Source: Pseudomonas spelaei
GTDB taxonomy: Bacteria > Pseudomonadota > Gammaproteobacteria > Pseudomonadales > Pseudomonadaceae
Direction: 5' to 3'
NCBI RefSeq assembly: GCF_009724245.1
Contig: NZ_WNNK01000015.1
Coordinates: 62,001 to 126,000, forward strand
DNA: 64,000 bases
Below are positions 51,718-60,588 of the stretch, piece after piece. Position 1 is the stretch's first letter. The number at the start of each line of letters is the position of its first letter. Both the position numbers and the translations under genes were made by a program. Below the pieces are notes generated by a model. That model saw nothing but the letters and a program-made list of their open reading frames with translations, did not search any database and was not told where the DNA came from.

Positions 51718-51811
51718 GGGCCCATCGCGGGCAAGCCCGACTCCCACAGTGACCGTGTGGGTCAGGTAGAGTGAGGTCAACTGTGGGAGCCGGGCTTGCC
51801 CGCGATGGGGT
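51718..51811. repeat. REPIN after the iron operon
   Basis: Arms CCCATCGCGGGCAAGCCCGA (51721 on) and the mirrored GTGGGAGCCGGGCTTGCCCG (51783 on) surround a 31-base centre. Confidence 0.92.
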
Positions 51812-51901
51812 CCTCAGAAGCACCGAAAATATTCCAGCGAGCACCTCGTCAGCCGCCCTACAACTGTCTAGGCTAAGGCTGCCCTTCTCCGAGGAATCTC
51901 C

Positions 51902-52531
51902 ATGTCCGCTCCCAGCATGACGTTGTTCCACAACCCTGCCTCACCTTTCGTGCGTAAAGTCCTGGTGCTGCTCCACGAGACCGGCCAGCAGGAGCGCGTA
52001 GCCCTGCAGACCGTGCTGGTCACGCCGATCAACCCGATCGAGCAGTTGAACGACGGCAACCCGCTGGGCAAGATTCCGGCCCTGCGTCTGGCCGATGGCA
52101 GCGTGATACACGACAGCCGAGTGATCTTCGACTACTTCGACTACCAGCACGTCGGCAACCCGCTGATCCCCCGTGACGGCTCCGCCCGCTGGCGGCGCCT
52201 GACCCTGGCCTCGACGGCCGACGGGATCATGGATGCGTCCGTAGTGGTGCGTTATGAAACCGCCCTGCGCCCGGTTGAAAAGCATTGGGAGCAATGGCTG
52301 GAGGAACAACGCAACAAGATCCGTCGTGCCCTCGGCATGCTGGAACAGGACGCCATCGCTGAACTGGCCAGCCATTTTGACGTCGCCGCTATTAGTGTCG
52401 CGTGTGCCCTGGGTTACCTGGATTACCGCCACCCGGATCTGGAATGGCGGTCCAGCCATCCGAAGCTCGCGGCCTGGTATGCCGAGGTATGCCTGCGGCC
52501 GTCGATGCTGGCAACCCAGCCGCCGGCTTGA
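51902..52531 (+). CDS. Glutathione S-transferase family protein
   Basis: This 209-residue protein has an N-terminal thioredoxin-like GST domain (MTLFHNPASPFVRKVLVLLHETG), with a Ser/Pro site for glutathione contact in NPASPFVRK and the GNPLGKIPALRLADGSVIHDSRVIFDYFD block holding the cis-Pro and Asp-Ser. A helical C-terminal domain follows (ALGYLDYRHPDLEWRSSHPKLAAWYAEV). GAGGAATCT precedes the ATG. It is convergent with creD. Specific substrate unknown. Confidence 0.92.
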   Translation: MSAPSMTLFHNPASPFVRKVLVLLHETGQQERVALQTVLVTPINPIEQLNDGNPLGKIPALRLADGSVIHDSRVIFDYFDYQHVGNPLIPRDGSARWRRLTLASTADGIMDASVVVRYETALRPVEKHWEQWLEEQRNKIRRALGMLEQDAIAELASHFDVAAISVACALGYLDYRHPDLEWRSSHPKLAAWYAEVCLRPSMLATQPPA

Positions 52532-52620
52532 CCACAGGTTTGTGTGGCGGGGGGAACAACGCAGCAATCCTTGCCACCAGCCGCTCCCTCACCTGATGAT
52601 CCTCGCGTAACCCCAATGAC

Positions 52621-53997
52621 CTACTCATGGGCCGCCTCCAGGTCAAACACCAGCGGTTCGGCACTCTTGCGCTTGCCCACGCCATACCAATCCAGTTTGC
52701 GCGTCAGCACCATCACCGTGCCCAGCAGGCCGAACAGCAGCAGTGACCCCATCAACAGCGCGTAATCCTCGGCACTCAACAACCCATACAGCAAGCCATA
52801 CAACGCCGCCAACCCTGCCGAAAACCCCAGGCCATGGGCCAGGCTGCGCAGTACATGGCAGACGTAAAAGCCGATCAGCAATACACACGCACTGGCCGAT
52901 AACAGGTACGCCAGAGCGAAGCCGATATGTTCGGACAATGACAACAGCAGCAGGTAGAAAAACGCCAGGGCCACCCCCACCAACGCGTACTGGATCGGGT
53001 GCACCGCCAGGCTCTTGAGCACCTCGAACAGGAAGAAGCCGGCAAAGGTCAGGGCGATAAACAGCAGCGCATATTTGATCGCCCGGTCGCTCTTGAGGTA
53101 CTGATCCACCGGGTCGATAAAGTTCACGCCGAAGCTGCGGTCGTTGAAGTCCTCACAACCTCGTTCCGACAGGCAACCGCGCAAGGCTTCTTCCAGGTTG
53201 GTGGAGAAAAACGAGGTCTGCCAGTTGGCGGTGAAGCCTTTGTCGGTGACCTCTCGCTGGGCCGGCAGGAAGTTGCCGATAAAGCTCGGATGCGGCCAGT
53301 TGGATGTCAGCTTCACCTGACTGGTCTTGCCCACGGGCACCACTTGCAACTGCTCGGTGCCTTGCAGGCGAAGGTCAAAGGCGAAGTCCAGGGGCGCAGG
53401 TTTCTTGCTGTCCTGCTCGGGCAGCATCACGTGCACGCCCTCTCCCAGCCAACCCACTTGGGTCCCCGGTGAAAACTCCAGCCGTTGGGTGCCCACCTCC
53501 AGTTTCAACGCATTTTCGATGCCGCGAATATCGCTGATGCCCACCGCCAGAAACGCCTGATCAAACTGGTAATCGGCAAAGTTTTCACTGATGCCCAACT
53601 GCGCCGGCAACACAAAGCGCCCGCTGATGCGGTTGTCGGCATGGAACAGCCGTGCCTGGTAGATGCCCCGGGACCGCAGTTCGGTTTGCACCTGGCCGTC
53701 GAGCTCAAAGTGCTCCGGCAGGAAATACAGACGACCGCGCACTTCCCGGGTCTCTTCGTAGCGCTTATTGAGCTTTTCATTGAGCTTCCACTCACGAACG
53801 GTCTTGCGATAAGGCACCACCATCACCGGCCCGCTGAGGCGCTGGCTGTAGCTGGAGCTGCGGGCAATGTCCATCAACACGCCGTCGCGCAACTGCTGAC
53901 GGTCACTGATGATGCCGTTGATCATCAGCAACGGAATCAGCAACAACAAGATCAGCAGCGCAATGGCGCCAAGTTTGAATAGCAGGCTGCGGTTCAT
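52621..53997 (-). CDS. creD: Inner-membrane protein CreD
   Basis: This 458-residue protein has one N-terminal membrane helix (LFKLGAIALLILLLLIPLLM), a ~280-residue periplasmic region and about five helices at the C-terminus. Typical CreD stretches are SGPVMVVPYRKT, NWPHPSFIGNFLPAQREVTDKGFTANWQ and FVDPVDQYLKSDRAIKYALLFIALTF-like sequence (here INFIDPVDQYLKS...). CreD is the main output of CreBC and affects envelope integrity and beta-lactam response. It is last in creBCD, 52 bases after creC. Confidence 0.93.
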   Translation of the reverse strand: MNRSLLFKLGAIALLILLLLIPLLMINGIISDRQQLRDGVLMDIARSSSYSQRLSGPVMVVPYRKTVREWKLNEKLNKRYEETREVRGRLYFLPEHFELDGQVQTELRSRGIYQARLFHADNRISGRFVLPAQLGISENFADYQFDQAFLAVGISDIRGIENALKLEVGTQRLEFSPGTQVGWLGEGVHVMLPEQDSKKPAPLDFAFDLRLQGTEQLQVVPVGKTSQVKLTSNWPHPSFIGNFLPAQREVTDKGFTANWQTSFFSTNLEEALRGCLSERGCEDFNDRSFGVNFIDPVDQYLKSDRAIKYALLFIALTFAGFFLFEVLKSLAVHPIQYALVGVALAFFYLLLLSLSEHIGFALAYLLSASACVLLIGFYVCHVLRSLAHGLGFSAGLAALYGLLYGLLSAEDYALLMGSLLLFGLLGTVMVLTRKLDWYGVGKRKSAEPLVFDLEAAHE

Positions 53998-54049
53998 GGA
54001 TCTCTCCCTGTTTGAATGAGGGAGAGTCTGGGAGGAGCGTGTGGGGGAT

Positions 54050-55489
54050 TTATGTAGGGAGTGTGGAGACTGTGTGGAGATGCAGCACCACCTGCACGCC
54101 GCCCGGCACGTTGCCTATCTGTAATGAGCCGCCGTGCAGCTTCATGACTTCCTCGACAAAGTTGAGGCCCAGGCCCGTGCTTTTACGGCCGCTGGACGGC
54201 CGCGGCAGGGAATAGAAACGTTCACTGAGGCGCGGCAAGGCGTACTCGGGAATCGGTTCGGCCTGGTTGAACAAGCTGAACACCACGCCCCCGTCACACA
54301 CCTGGGCACTGAAACGCAGAGCGCCACCGGGTGGAGTGAAATCCAGGGCATTCTCCAGCAGATTACCCAGCGCCTGGCGCAGCAGGAAGGGCTCGCCGAA
54401 CACCCTCACCTCCTCCGTAATCGACTGTTCAACCTGCAAACCTGCGCTTTCGATCCGCGCGCACTGGGCCTGCAGCACTTCGTCCACCAGCGTCGCCAAC
54501 GGTACGCGGGTCTGGTCTTCCAGGCCTTGGCGTTGCTCGACCTGGGCCAGGTTCAACAGCCGCTCGATCAACTGCTGCAAGCGTGCACTTTCACTGTCGA
54601 TATTGCTGACGAAGCGCTGCTGCTGAGCGTGGGACATATCACCCTGCAACAGCTCTGCCGCCCCGCGAATCGCCGCCAGCGGGCTTTTCAGCTCGTGGGT
54701 CAGGGTGTGCACATAACGCTCGACGTAGGCCTTGCCCTCCAGCTGGGTGCGCATGTGTTCGACGGCAGTGGACAACTGCTCCAACTCGCCACCGCGATAA
54801 TGCGGCAACTCGGCGCGACGACCTTCACTCACGGCCTGGGCGTAGGCCGTAAGCCTGCGCAACGCAACACTCAACCACCACGACAGCAGCGCGCCAAACA
54901 GCAGGCCCAGGCCCACCAGCCCGGCGCCGTACCACAGCAGGCGGTTCTCGGTACGATCCACATAGGGTTGCAACGAGCTATTGGGTTTGGCCACGGTGAC
55001 CACGCCGATGATCTGCCCGTTATCGCGGATCGGCGCACCAACGTGCATCACTGACGACGCCGGGTCATCGAGCTCGCTGCGGGTTGAGCGGGCACCGTAT
55101 TCGCCGCGCAACGTCAGGTACACATCGTTCCACTTCGAATAGTCCTGCCCCACCGCTTCGCCCGTGGAGTCCAGCAGCACCATGCCCTTGGCGTCGGTGA
55201 CATAGATGCGATGGTTAACCTGATTCTTCGGCAAGCCCCAGATCGTGGCGCCGGGCTGACGACTGCCGTAGGCCTTGAGCAGCTCTGGCCAGTGGCTCTG
55301 GCCGAGAGTGCCGTCCTTGACGTCTTTGCGCAGGACCTCGGCCAGCAGGTTAGCGGTGTCTACCAGGGTTTCTTCGGTGGATTGACGCACGCCAGGGCGG
55401 ATTTCCTTCATCACCGTGTTGAGCACGAAGTAGCCGGTCAGGCCGATAAACAGCGCATAGACCAGGAAAAACCGAATGCCCAGGCGCAT
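54050..55489 (-). CDS. creC: Sensor histidine kinase CreC
   Basis: This 479-residue membrane kinase has two membrane helices (about 7-25 and 185-207) around a periplasmic sensor, then a HAMP-like linker. The H-box THELKSPLAAIRGAAELLQ holds the phospho-accepting His. The N-box is LGNLLENALDFTPPGGAL and the G-box ...STGLGLNFVEEVMKLHGG. Its ATG overlaps the creB stop (one base). CreBC responds to carbon state or envelope stress; in pseudomonads it is linked to beta-lactam response. Confidence 0.94.
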   Translation of the reverse strand: MRLGIRFFLVYALFIGLTGYFVLNTVMKEIRPGVRQSTEETLVDTANLLAEVLRKDVKDGTLGQSHWPELLKAYGSRQPGATIWGLPKNQVNHRIYVTDAKGMVLLDSTGEAVGQDYSKWNDVYLTLRGEYGARSTRSELDDPASSVMHVGAPIRDNGQIIGVVTVAKPNSSLQPYVDRTENRLLWYGAGLVGLGLLFGALLSWWLSVALRRLTAYAQAVSEGRRAELPHYRGGELEQLSTAVEHMRTQLEGKAYVERYVHTLTHELKSPLAAIRGAAELLQGDMSHAQQQRFVSNIDSESARLQQLIERLLNLAQVEQRQGLEDQTRVPLATLVDEVLQAQCARIESAGLQVEQSITEEVRVFGEPFLLRQALGNLLENALDFTPPGGALRFSAQVCDGGVVFSLFNQAEPIPEYALPRLSERFYSLPRPSSGRKSTGLGLNFVEEVMKLHGGSLQIGNVPGGVQVVLHLHTVSTLPT

Positions 55490-56157
55490 CAGCTATGGCC
55501 CGGACTGAAGCTGTAGCCCAGGCCGCGATGGGTCTGGATCGGTTCGGCGTCGGGCGCCACGCTGCGTAACTTGCTGCGCAGGCTTTTGATGTGGCTGTCG
55601 ATATTGCGCTCGTAGCCGGCATCGGCGGCGACGCCCACCGCGTCCAGCAGTTGTTCGCGACTGAAGACGCGCTCGGGCTGCTCCAGCAAGCAGTTCAAGA
55701 GACGGAATTCATGGCGGGTCAGGCTCAACGGTTGCCCCCGATAGCTGATCTGCACGCGTTCCAGGTCCACCTGGAACACGGCTGGCGCGGCACCCGGTGT
55801 AACCCGCTTGAGGATCGCCCGCACCCGCGCCGCGACCTCCCGAGGGCTGAAGGGTTTGACCACGTAGTCATCGGCGCCAATCTCCAGGCCCACCACCCGA
55901 TCAATCTCCGCGTCCCGGGCGCTGAGGAAGATCACCGGTACTTCGCTGAAACGACGCAGTTGCTTGCAGGTCTCAAAACCGCTGATGTCCGGCAAGCCAA
56001 TGTCGAGGATGATCAGGTCCGCCGGGGTCTGGCGCTGATGCTCAAGCGCAGACGCGCCGAGGCTCAGCCAGGTGGTGGTGAAGCCTTCGCCTTGCAGGGC
56101 GAAAATCAGCGTATCGGCTATCGCCGCTTCGTCTTCGACAATCAGGATATGAGGCAT
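55489..56157 (-). CDS. creB: Response regulator CreB (OmpR family)
   Basis: This 222-residue regulator has a receiver domain (ILIVEDEAAIADTLIFAL; phospho-acceptor Asp in LIILDIGLPDISGFE, Lys in VKPFSPREV) and a C-terminal OmpR-type winged helix (LTRHEFRLLNCLLEQPERVFSREQLLDAVG, then IDSHIKSLRSKLR). ATG 56157 starting MPHILIVEDE is chosen over the longer frame to 56199. First gene of creBCD; a retropepsin-like gene lies 59 bases upstream on the same strand. Confidence 0.94.
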   Translation of the reverse strand: MPHILIVEDEAAIADTLIFALQGEGFTTTWLSLGASALEHQRQTPADLIILDIGLPDISGFETCKQLRRFSEVPVIFLSARDAEIDRVVGLEIGADDYVVKPFSPREVAARVRAILKRVTPGAAPAVFQVDLERVQISYRGQPLSLTRHEFRLLNCLLEQPERVFSREQLLDAVGVAADAGYERNIDSHIKSLRSKLRSVAPDAEPIQTHRGLGYSFSPGHS

Positions 56158-56216
56158 GGCGTCCGAGCACTGGAGAGCAAAGCTGAGACGGTGCCCCAAG
56201 CCTGCACGGGCGTCAA

Positions 56217-56717
56217 TCAGCAGTCAGGTTTGTCGGCGGTGTAACGCCGGGCCGGGTTCACCGCTGCGCCAAACTCGCGCAGGGCCTTGGCGCCGATCAG
56301 CAGCGGGTAGTTGAAGCTGCTGCGGTCGGTCAGGTTGACCTCGACGGTACGCTTGACGTTGCCCAGGCACATTTCCAGGTCAATCACCGGACGCTTGGCG
56401 ACGGTGGCTTCGTCCTTGTCTTCGTCTTCGTCGGCGCGGCTCTTGATCTTGCTGATCCGCGCGACTTTATGCTCGTAGACCTTGTTGCTGGTGTCCTTGC
56501 CGCTCACGCGAAAACGCACCCAGTCCTCACCGTCACGGGTAAAGGTCTCGATATTCTGGGCCGACAGCGAGGCCGTCAGCGCGCCGGTATCCATCTTGGC
56601 CTTGAAGGTTTCACCGATTTCCGGCAGTTGGATGTATTCGTAACGCCCGTACAGGGTTGGCTCGGCGGCCATGACCGGGAGCGCGACAAGGGCTAGCAAG
56701 GCAAGGATGGATTTCAC
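56217..56717 (-). CDS. Retropepsin-like protease (RloA/DUF785, 'ATP-dependent zinc protease')
   Basis: This 166-residue protein has a signal peptide (MKSILALLALVALPVMA) and a single aspartic-protease-like domain. The catalytic-type motif is AKMDTGALTASLSA, with RSSFNYPLLIGAKALREFGAAVNPARRY at the end. The COG4067 family is often called ATP-dependent zinc protease without proof; the DTG motif argues for a retropepsin fold. The GTG start at 56717 follows AAGGA. A highly charged DEDEDKDE loop lies near residue 110. A link to ATP-grasp RimK-like partners is known for the family, but none is adjacent. Confidence 0.82.
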   Translation of the reverse strand: MKSILALLALVALPVMAAEPTLYGRYEYIQLPEIGETFKAKMDTGALTASLSAQNIETFTRDGEDWVRFRVSGKDTSNKVYEHKVARISKIKSRADEDEDKDEATVAKRPVIDLEMCLGNVKRTVEVNLTDRSSFNYPLLIGAKALREFGAAVNPARRYTADKPDC

Positions 56718-56890
56718 GTAGGTGGTTTCCTTGAAATAGGTAGGCAAATTCTAGACCGCAAAAACAGGCCTTAGTTAGAGGCCTCCAGCATACTCAGCAC
56801 ATTGTGAAACATTCATCTGCTTATTTGCGATTTGGCCTCATGGCAGAAGCTGCTTATGATGTTGCGCCAAAATGATTCCAAGAGTTACTT

Positions 56891-57790
56891 ATGCGCCGCC
56901 TGCTCACCGGCTGTTTCGTCACATTGCTGTTATTGCTCAACACCCTGGTCTTGTTCGGGCCGCTGATGGTGTTTGCCCTGCTCAAACTGGTGGCTCCCGG
57001 TCGCTTTCGCGACTATGCATCAAAGGCGGTGATGTGGATCGCTGAAACCTGGGCCGAGATCGACAAACTGATCTTCACCCTGTGCACCCCCACTCAATGG
57101 GACATTCGCGGCGGTGACAACCTGCGGGGCGATACCTCCTATCTGGTGATCAGCAACCACCAGTCGTGGGTCGATATCCCGGCGCTGATCCAGAGCCTCA
57201 ATCGCCGCACGCCGTTCTTCAAGTTCTTCCTGAAAAAGGAACTGATCTGGGTGCCCTTCCTGGGCCTGGCCTGGTGGGCGCTGGATTACCCGTTCATGAA
57301 GCGCTACAGCAAGGCATTCCTGGCCAAGCACCCGGAACTGGCGGGCCAGGACCTGAAGATCACCAAGGAAGCCTGCGAGCTGTTCAAGCGCCAGCCGGTG
57401 ACGGTGGTCAACTACCTGGAAGGTACGCGGTTCAGTGAGGCCAAGCGCCAACAGCAGGCTTCACCCTTCAAACGCCTGCTCAAGCCCAAGGCCGGCGGCG
57501 TGGCGTTTGTGCTGGCCGCCATGGGCGAACAGCTGGACGCGATCCTCGACGTGACCGTGGTCTATCCATCACAAACGCAGCAAGAGAAGATTCCAGGATT
57601 CTGGGATTTGATCAGTGGCGCGGTGCCGAAAGTCATTATTGATATCCGCACCCGCGAGCTGGATCCAGCGTTGTGGCAGGGGGATTACGAGAACGATCCG
57701 GCGTTTCGCCAGACCGTCCAGAACTGGGTCAACCAGCTCTGGATGGAGAAGGATGCGCGTATCGAAGCGTTACGCGCAGAGGGCCGTTAA
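56891..57790 (+). CDS. PlsC-like acyltransferase (YihG type)
   Basis: This 299-residue inner-membrane protein has an N-terminal membrane helix (GCFVTLLLLLNTLVLFGPLMVF) and a lysophospholipid acyltransferase domain. The HX4D motif is in VISNHQSWVDIPAL near residue 92-97, and NYLEGTRFSEAKR is the glycerol-phosphate-binding block. The family acylates 1-acyl-glycerol-3-phosphate; the YihG branch has specialised acyl choice. It is divergent from the retropepsin-like gene and its stop overlaps the DUF2780 gene end by four bases. Confidence 0.9.
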   Translation: MRRLLTGCFVTLLLLLNTLVLFGPLMVFALLKLVAPGRFRDYASKAVMWIAETWAEIDKLIFTLCTPTQWDIRGGDNLRGDTSYLVISNHQSWVDIPALIQSLNRRTPFFKFFLKKELIWVPFLGLAWWALDYPFMKRYSKAFLAKHPELAGQDLKITKEACELFKRQPVTVVNYLEGTRFSEAKRQQQASPFKRLLKPKAGGVAFVLAAMGEQLDAILDVTVVYPSQTQQEKIPGFWDLISGAVPKVIIDIRTRELDPALWQGDYENDPAFRQTVQNWVNQLWMEKDARIEALRAEGR

Positions 57791-58356
57791 CCGCCGACGC
57801 CCCACAGGCTGCCCAGCTTGCCCAGCACTGAAGTACTGGCGCCCTGACCGCCCAGGTACTGGAGGATCACCGGGGCAAACTTGCCGACCATGCTGTCGTC
57901 CATGCCCAGCGCGCTGAAGGCGGTGTTCAGGTCGCTGGTGTCCTTCACGTTACCCAACACACCGTCCAGGCCCGAAGTCTTGCTGCCACCGCTCTGGCCG
58001 AGCATGCCGCTCAGGGCGCCCAGGCTGCCCAGCGAGTTGCTGCCAGACAGTTTGTCCAGGCCCGGCACGCTCTTGGTCAGTTGTGAGTAATCACCGCCGC
58101 CCAGCTTATTCTTGGCCAGGCCCAGCATCGCGCCGGTGCCGCCAACGGCCTGCTCTGGCGTCACGTTCAATTGCGAAGTCAGGGCGCCCAGCAAACCCGC
58201 CGTTTGTGACGTCGGCGCAGCGGCAGCCGCCTTGTCGCCACCTTGAGCCGCAGACACGGCCTTGGATACGTCATCGAGGCTAAAACCTGCCGCAAACACC
58301 GGGCTGGCCGCCACGGTCAACAGGCAGGACAGGGCAAAACCGCGTGAAATCTTCAT
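57787..58356 (-). CDS. DUF2780-type secreted protein
   Basis: This 189-residue protein has a signal peptide (MKISRGFALSCLLTVAASPVFA) and a glycine/serine/leucine-rich body with the DUF2780 arrangement: LLGALTSQLNVTPEQAVGGTGAMLGLAKNKL, then LSGSNSLGSLGALSGMLGQ and a C-terminal MVGKFAPVILQYLGGQGAS. Related tails (DUF937-like) are also present in YidB-type proteins. ATG 58356 has AGAGG upstream. Function is unknown; periplasmic location is predicted. Confidence 0.85.
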   Translation of the reverse strand: MKISRGFALSCLLTVAASPVFAAGFSLDDVSKAVSAAQGGDKAAAAAPTSQTAGLLGALTSQLNVTPEQAVGGTGAMLGLAKNKLGGGDYSQLTKSVPGLDKLSGSNSLGSLGALSGMLGQSGGSKTSGLDGVLGNVKDTSDLNTAFSALGMDDSMVGKFAPVILQYLGGQGASTSVLGKLGSLWGVGG

Positions 58357-58669
58357 CGAGACAACCTCTTGATTCATGAACCCACCGGTCTACACCGGGT
58401 GGGACAAAGCAGCTGTTGGACTGGGGTTTACCAGGGATTGTTCCCGCAGACAGATTAGTTCAGGAACCTGTATTCGCTACTGACGGTATCGCAGGCGACG
58501 GACTGACCGGTCGAGTCAGGAACCCATTGCCTATCTCAAGGTCAATGGCAGTACTGCAAAACTCGACTAGCCTACGAGCAAAGAGCCACTAACGACCTTC
58601 GGCAGCGGCCTCATCTGCCTTCTTTTTGCCGCCAGTGCGCCGAACTCACCCCCTGTCAGGAATAGCCTA
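58357..58669. other. 313-base intergenic region
   Basis: No gene is seen. A CCCACCGGT...ACCGGGTGGG hairpin (58381-58403) lies just upstream of the DUF2780 gene, and an imperfect GACTGACC/GGTCGAGTC dyad at 58501-58517. No sigma-factor gene or its remnant is visible before the RskA-like gene. Confidence 0.5.
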
Positions 58670-59128
58670 ATGACTGCGACCGACTCCCATGTGATTGAAC
58701 ACAAACCTTCATTCTGGAACCGCCCTCGCCTATTCGTCGGTGCCTGCCTCGTTGTCGCCGCCGGTATCGGTGGGGCGATCTACACCCAAGATAACGTCAA
58801 GTCTGCCGCCACCCTGGTCAGCACCACGCAGCAACCAGCCGCCCAGATCATGGCTCACAAGGATTACCTGGAAGTAAAACCGATTGCTTCAACAGCGCCG
58901 GAGCCTGATCGCAGCCTTGAGCTGTGGGCCATTCCCGCCGACGGTGCTCCCGTCTCGCTGGGCCTGCTGCCCGAAGACGGCAAAGGCATCATTGGCCTGA
59001 ACCCACGCCAGCAGGAAACCATCAGCAAGCCGGTTGAACTGCTGGTGAGTTCAGAAACCAAGGGTGGATCGGTGAGCAAGCAACCAACCGGCCCTACGGT
59101 GTATCAAGGTGCATTGGCGGTTCGCTAA
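58670..59128 (+). CDS. RskA-like anti-sigma C-terminal protein lacking the sigma-binding domain
   Basis: This 152-residue protein has a short cytoplasmic start, one membrane helix (LFVGACLVVAAGIGGAIYT, about residues 22-42) and a periplasmic domain with the anti-sigma-K pattern (RSLELWAIPADGAPVSLGLLPEDGKGII, then PVELLVSSETKGGS and GPTVYQGAL). Full RskA-type anti-sigma factors are about 230-250 residues with an N-terminal zinc/sigma-binding domain. That domain is missing here and no sigma gene is adjacent. AGGA precedes the ATG, so it looks expressed as is. It could be a truncated relic or a free-standing sensor domain. Confidence 0.75.
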   Translation: MTATDSHVIEHKPSFWNRPRLFVGACLVVAAGIGGAIYTQDNVKSAATLVSTTQQPAAQIMAHKDYLEVKPIASTAPEPDRSLELWAIPADGAPVSLGLLPEDGKGIIGLNPRQQETISKPVELLVSSETKGGSVSKQPTGPTVYQGALAVR

Positions 59129-59149
59129 GCGCTTGCAGCCAGCAGACGC

Positions 59150-59178
59150 AAAAAGGGCGACCTTCGGGTCGCCCTTTT
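59150..59178. terminator. Bidirectional terminator between rskA-like gene and fdhA
   Basis: AAAAGGGCGACC-TTCG-GGTCGCCCTTTT perfect 12-base-pair stem with UUCG tetraloop. It serves both convergent genes. Confidence 0.95.
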
Positions 59179-59191
59179 GTTTGCCTGACGC

Positions 59192-60391
59192 TTACGCCGC
59201 GCTGAACAACTTGTGCGGATCAATCACAAACTTCTTCGGCACGCCTGCATCGAACTCGCCGTAACCACGCGGTGCGTCATCCAGGCTGATGACCTCCACG
59301 CCCACGATGTCGGCAATCTTGATGCGGTCCCACATGATTGCCTGCATCAACTGGCGGTTGTACTTCATCACCGGCGTTTGCCCGGTGTGGAAACTGTGAG
59401 ACTTGGCCCAGCCCAGGCCGAAGCGAATGCTCAGGCTGCCCATTTTCGCGGCGGCGTCGACAGCACCTGGGTCTTCGGTGACGTACAGACCGGGAATACC
59501 GATCTTACCGGCCACCCGAACCACGCCCATCAGCGAGTTGAGCACCGTAGCCGGGGCTTCATGTTTGACGCCATCATGCCCGTGACCACGGGCTTCGAAG
59601 CCCACCGCATCGACTGCGCAATCGACTTCCGGCTCGCCCAGCAGCGCCGCGATTTGCTCGTGCAGCGGTGTGTCCTTGGACAGGTCGGCAATTTCGAAAC
59701 CCTGGGCCTTGGCGTGAGCCAGGCGGATCGGGTTCACGTCGCCGATGATCACCACCGCTGCGCCCAACAGGCGAGCAGAGGCTGCCGCCGCCAGACCGAC
59801 AGGCCCGGCACCCGCCACATAAACAGTGCTGCCTGGCCCAACCCCAGCGGTCACTGCGCCGTGGTAGCCGGTCGGCAGGATGTCGGACAGGCACGTCAGG
59901 TCACGGATTTTCTCCATGGCGCGGTCGCGGTCCGGCAGTTTCAGCAGGTTGAAGTCCGCGTAAGGCACCAGCGCGTATTCAGCTTGGCCACCGGTCCAGT
60001 CGCCCATGTCGACGTAGCCATAAGCACCGCCCGGACGCGCCGGGTTGACGCTCAGGCAGACGCCAGTGTGCATTTCCTTACAGGAGCGGCAACGCCCGCA
60101 CGCAACGTTGAAGGGTACGGAGACCAGGTCACCGATTTTCAGGTTCTCGACGTCGCTGCCCTTCTCGATCACTTCGCCGGTGATCTCGTGACCCAGCACC
60201 AGGCCGGTCTGAGCCGTGGTACGGCCGCGCACCATGTGTTGGTCGGAGCCGCAGATGTTGGTGGACACCACGCGCAGGATGACGCCGTGCTCAATCTTCC
60301 TGCCACGGGGGTCCTGCATTTTGGGATAGTCGATTTTCTGTACTTCGACCTTGCCGTTGCCGAGATACACGACACCACGATTACCAGACAT
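59192..60391 (-). CDS. fdhA: Glutathione-independent formaldehyde dehydrogenase
   Basis: This 399-residue zinc- and NAD-dependent alcohol-dehydrogenase-family enzyme oxidises formaldehyde to formate. The catalytic zinc ligands are in NICGSDQHM (Cys46) and GLVLGHEITGEV (His67). The structural zinc set is CGRCRSCKEMHTGVC. GAGPVGLAAAASARLLGA is the NAD-binding motif. It lies downstream of purU/sox, which generate formaldehyde from sarcosine, consistent with detoxification. A REPIN lies between it and purU, so its transcript may be separate. Confidence 0.95.
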   Translation of the reverse strand: MSGNRGVVYLGNGKVEVQKIDYPKMQDPRGRKIEHGVILRVVSTNICGSDQHMVRGRTTAQTGLVLGHEITGEVIEKGSDVENLKIGDLVSVPFNVACGRCRSCKEMHTGVCLSVNPARPGGAYGYVDMGDWTGGQAEYALVPYADFNLLKLPDRDRAMEKIRDLTCLSDILPTGYHGAVTAGVGPGSTVYVAGAGPVGLAAAASARLLGAAVVIIGDVNPIRLAHAKAQGFEIADLSKDTPLHEQIAALLGEPEVDCAVDAVGFEARGHGHDGVKHEAPATVLNSLMGVVRVAGKIGIPGLYVTEDPGAVDAAAKMGSLSIRFGLGWAKSHSFHTGQTPVMKYNRQLMQAIMWDRIKIADIVGVEVISLDDAPRGYGEFDAGVPKKFVIDPHKLFSAA

Positions 60392-60493
60392 GCTTTCACC
60401 TCGCTGTTGTTTTTATGGAACCGCGTCGCCCAGGCAGGCAGCGCGTTAAATGCTCGGGTACAGATGCTGTTTCTTGTGTTGCTTGTTCGGGCC

Positions 60494-60584
60494 TCATCGC
60501 AGGCAAGCCCGCTCCCACATTTGAATGCATTCACAAATCAACATGTGGGAGCTGCGGTGCGACGATTCGACTTGCCTGCGATGG
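60494..60584. repeat. REPIN between fdhA and purU
   Basis: Arms CATCGCAGGCAAGCCCGCTC (60494 on) and mirrored sequence ending CTTGCCTGCGATGG (60584). The right arm carries an ~11-base insertion (GCGGTGCGACGATTCG region), so pairing is imperfect. Confidence 0.85.
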
Positions 60585-60588
60585 CGAT

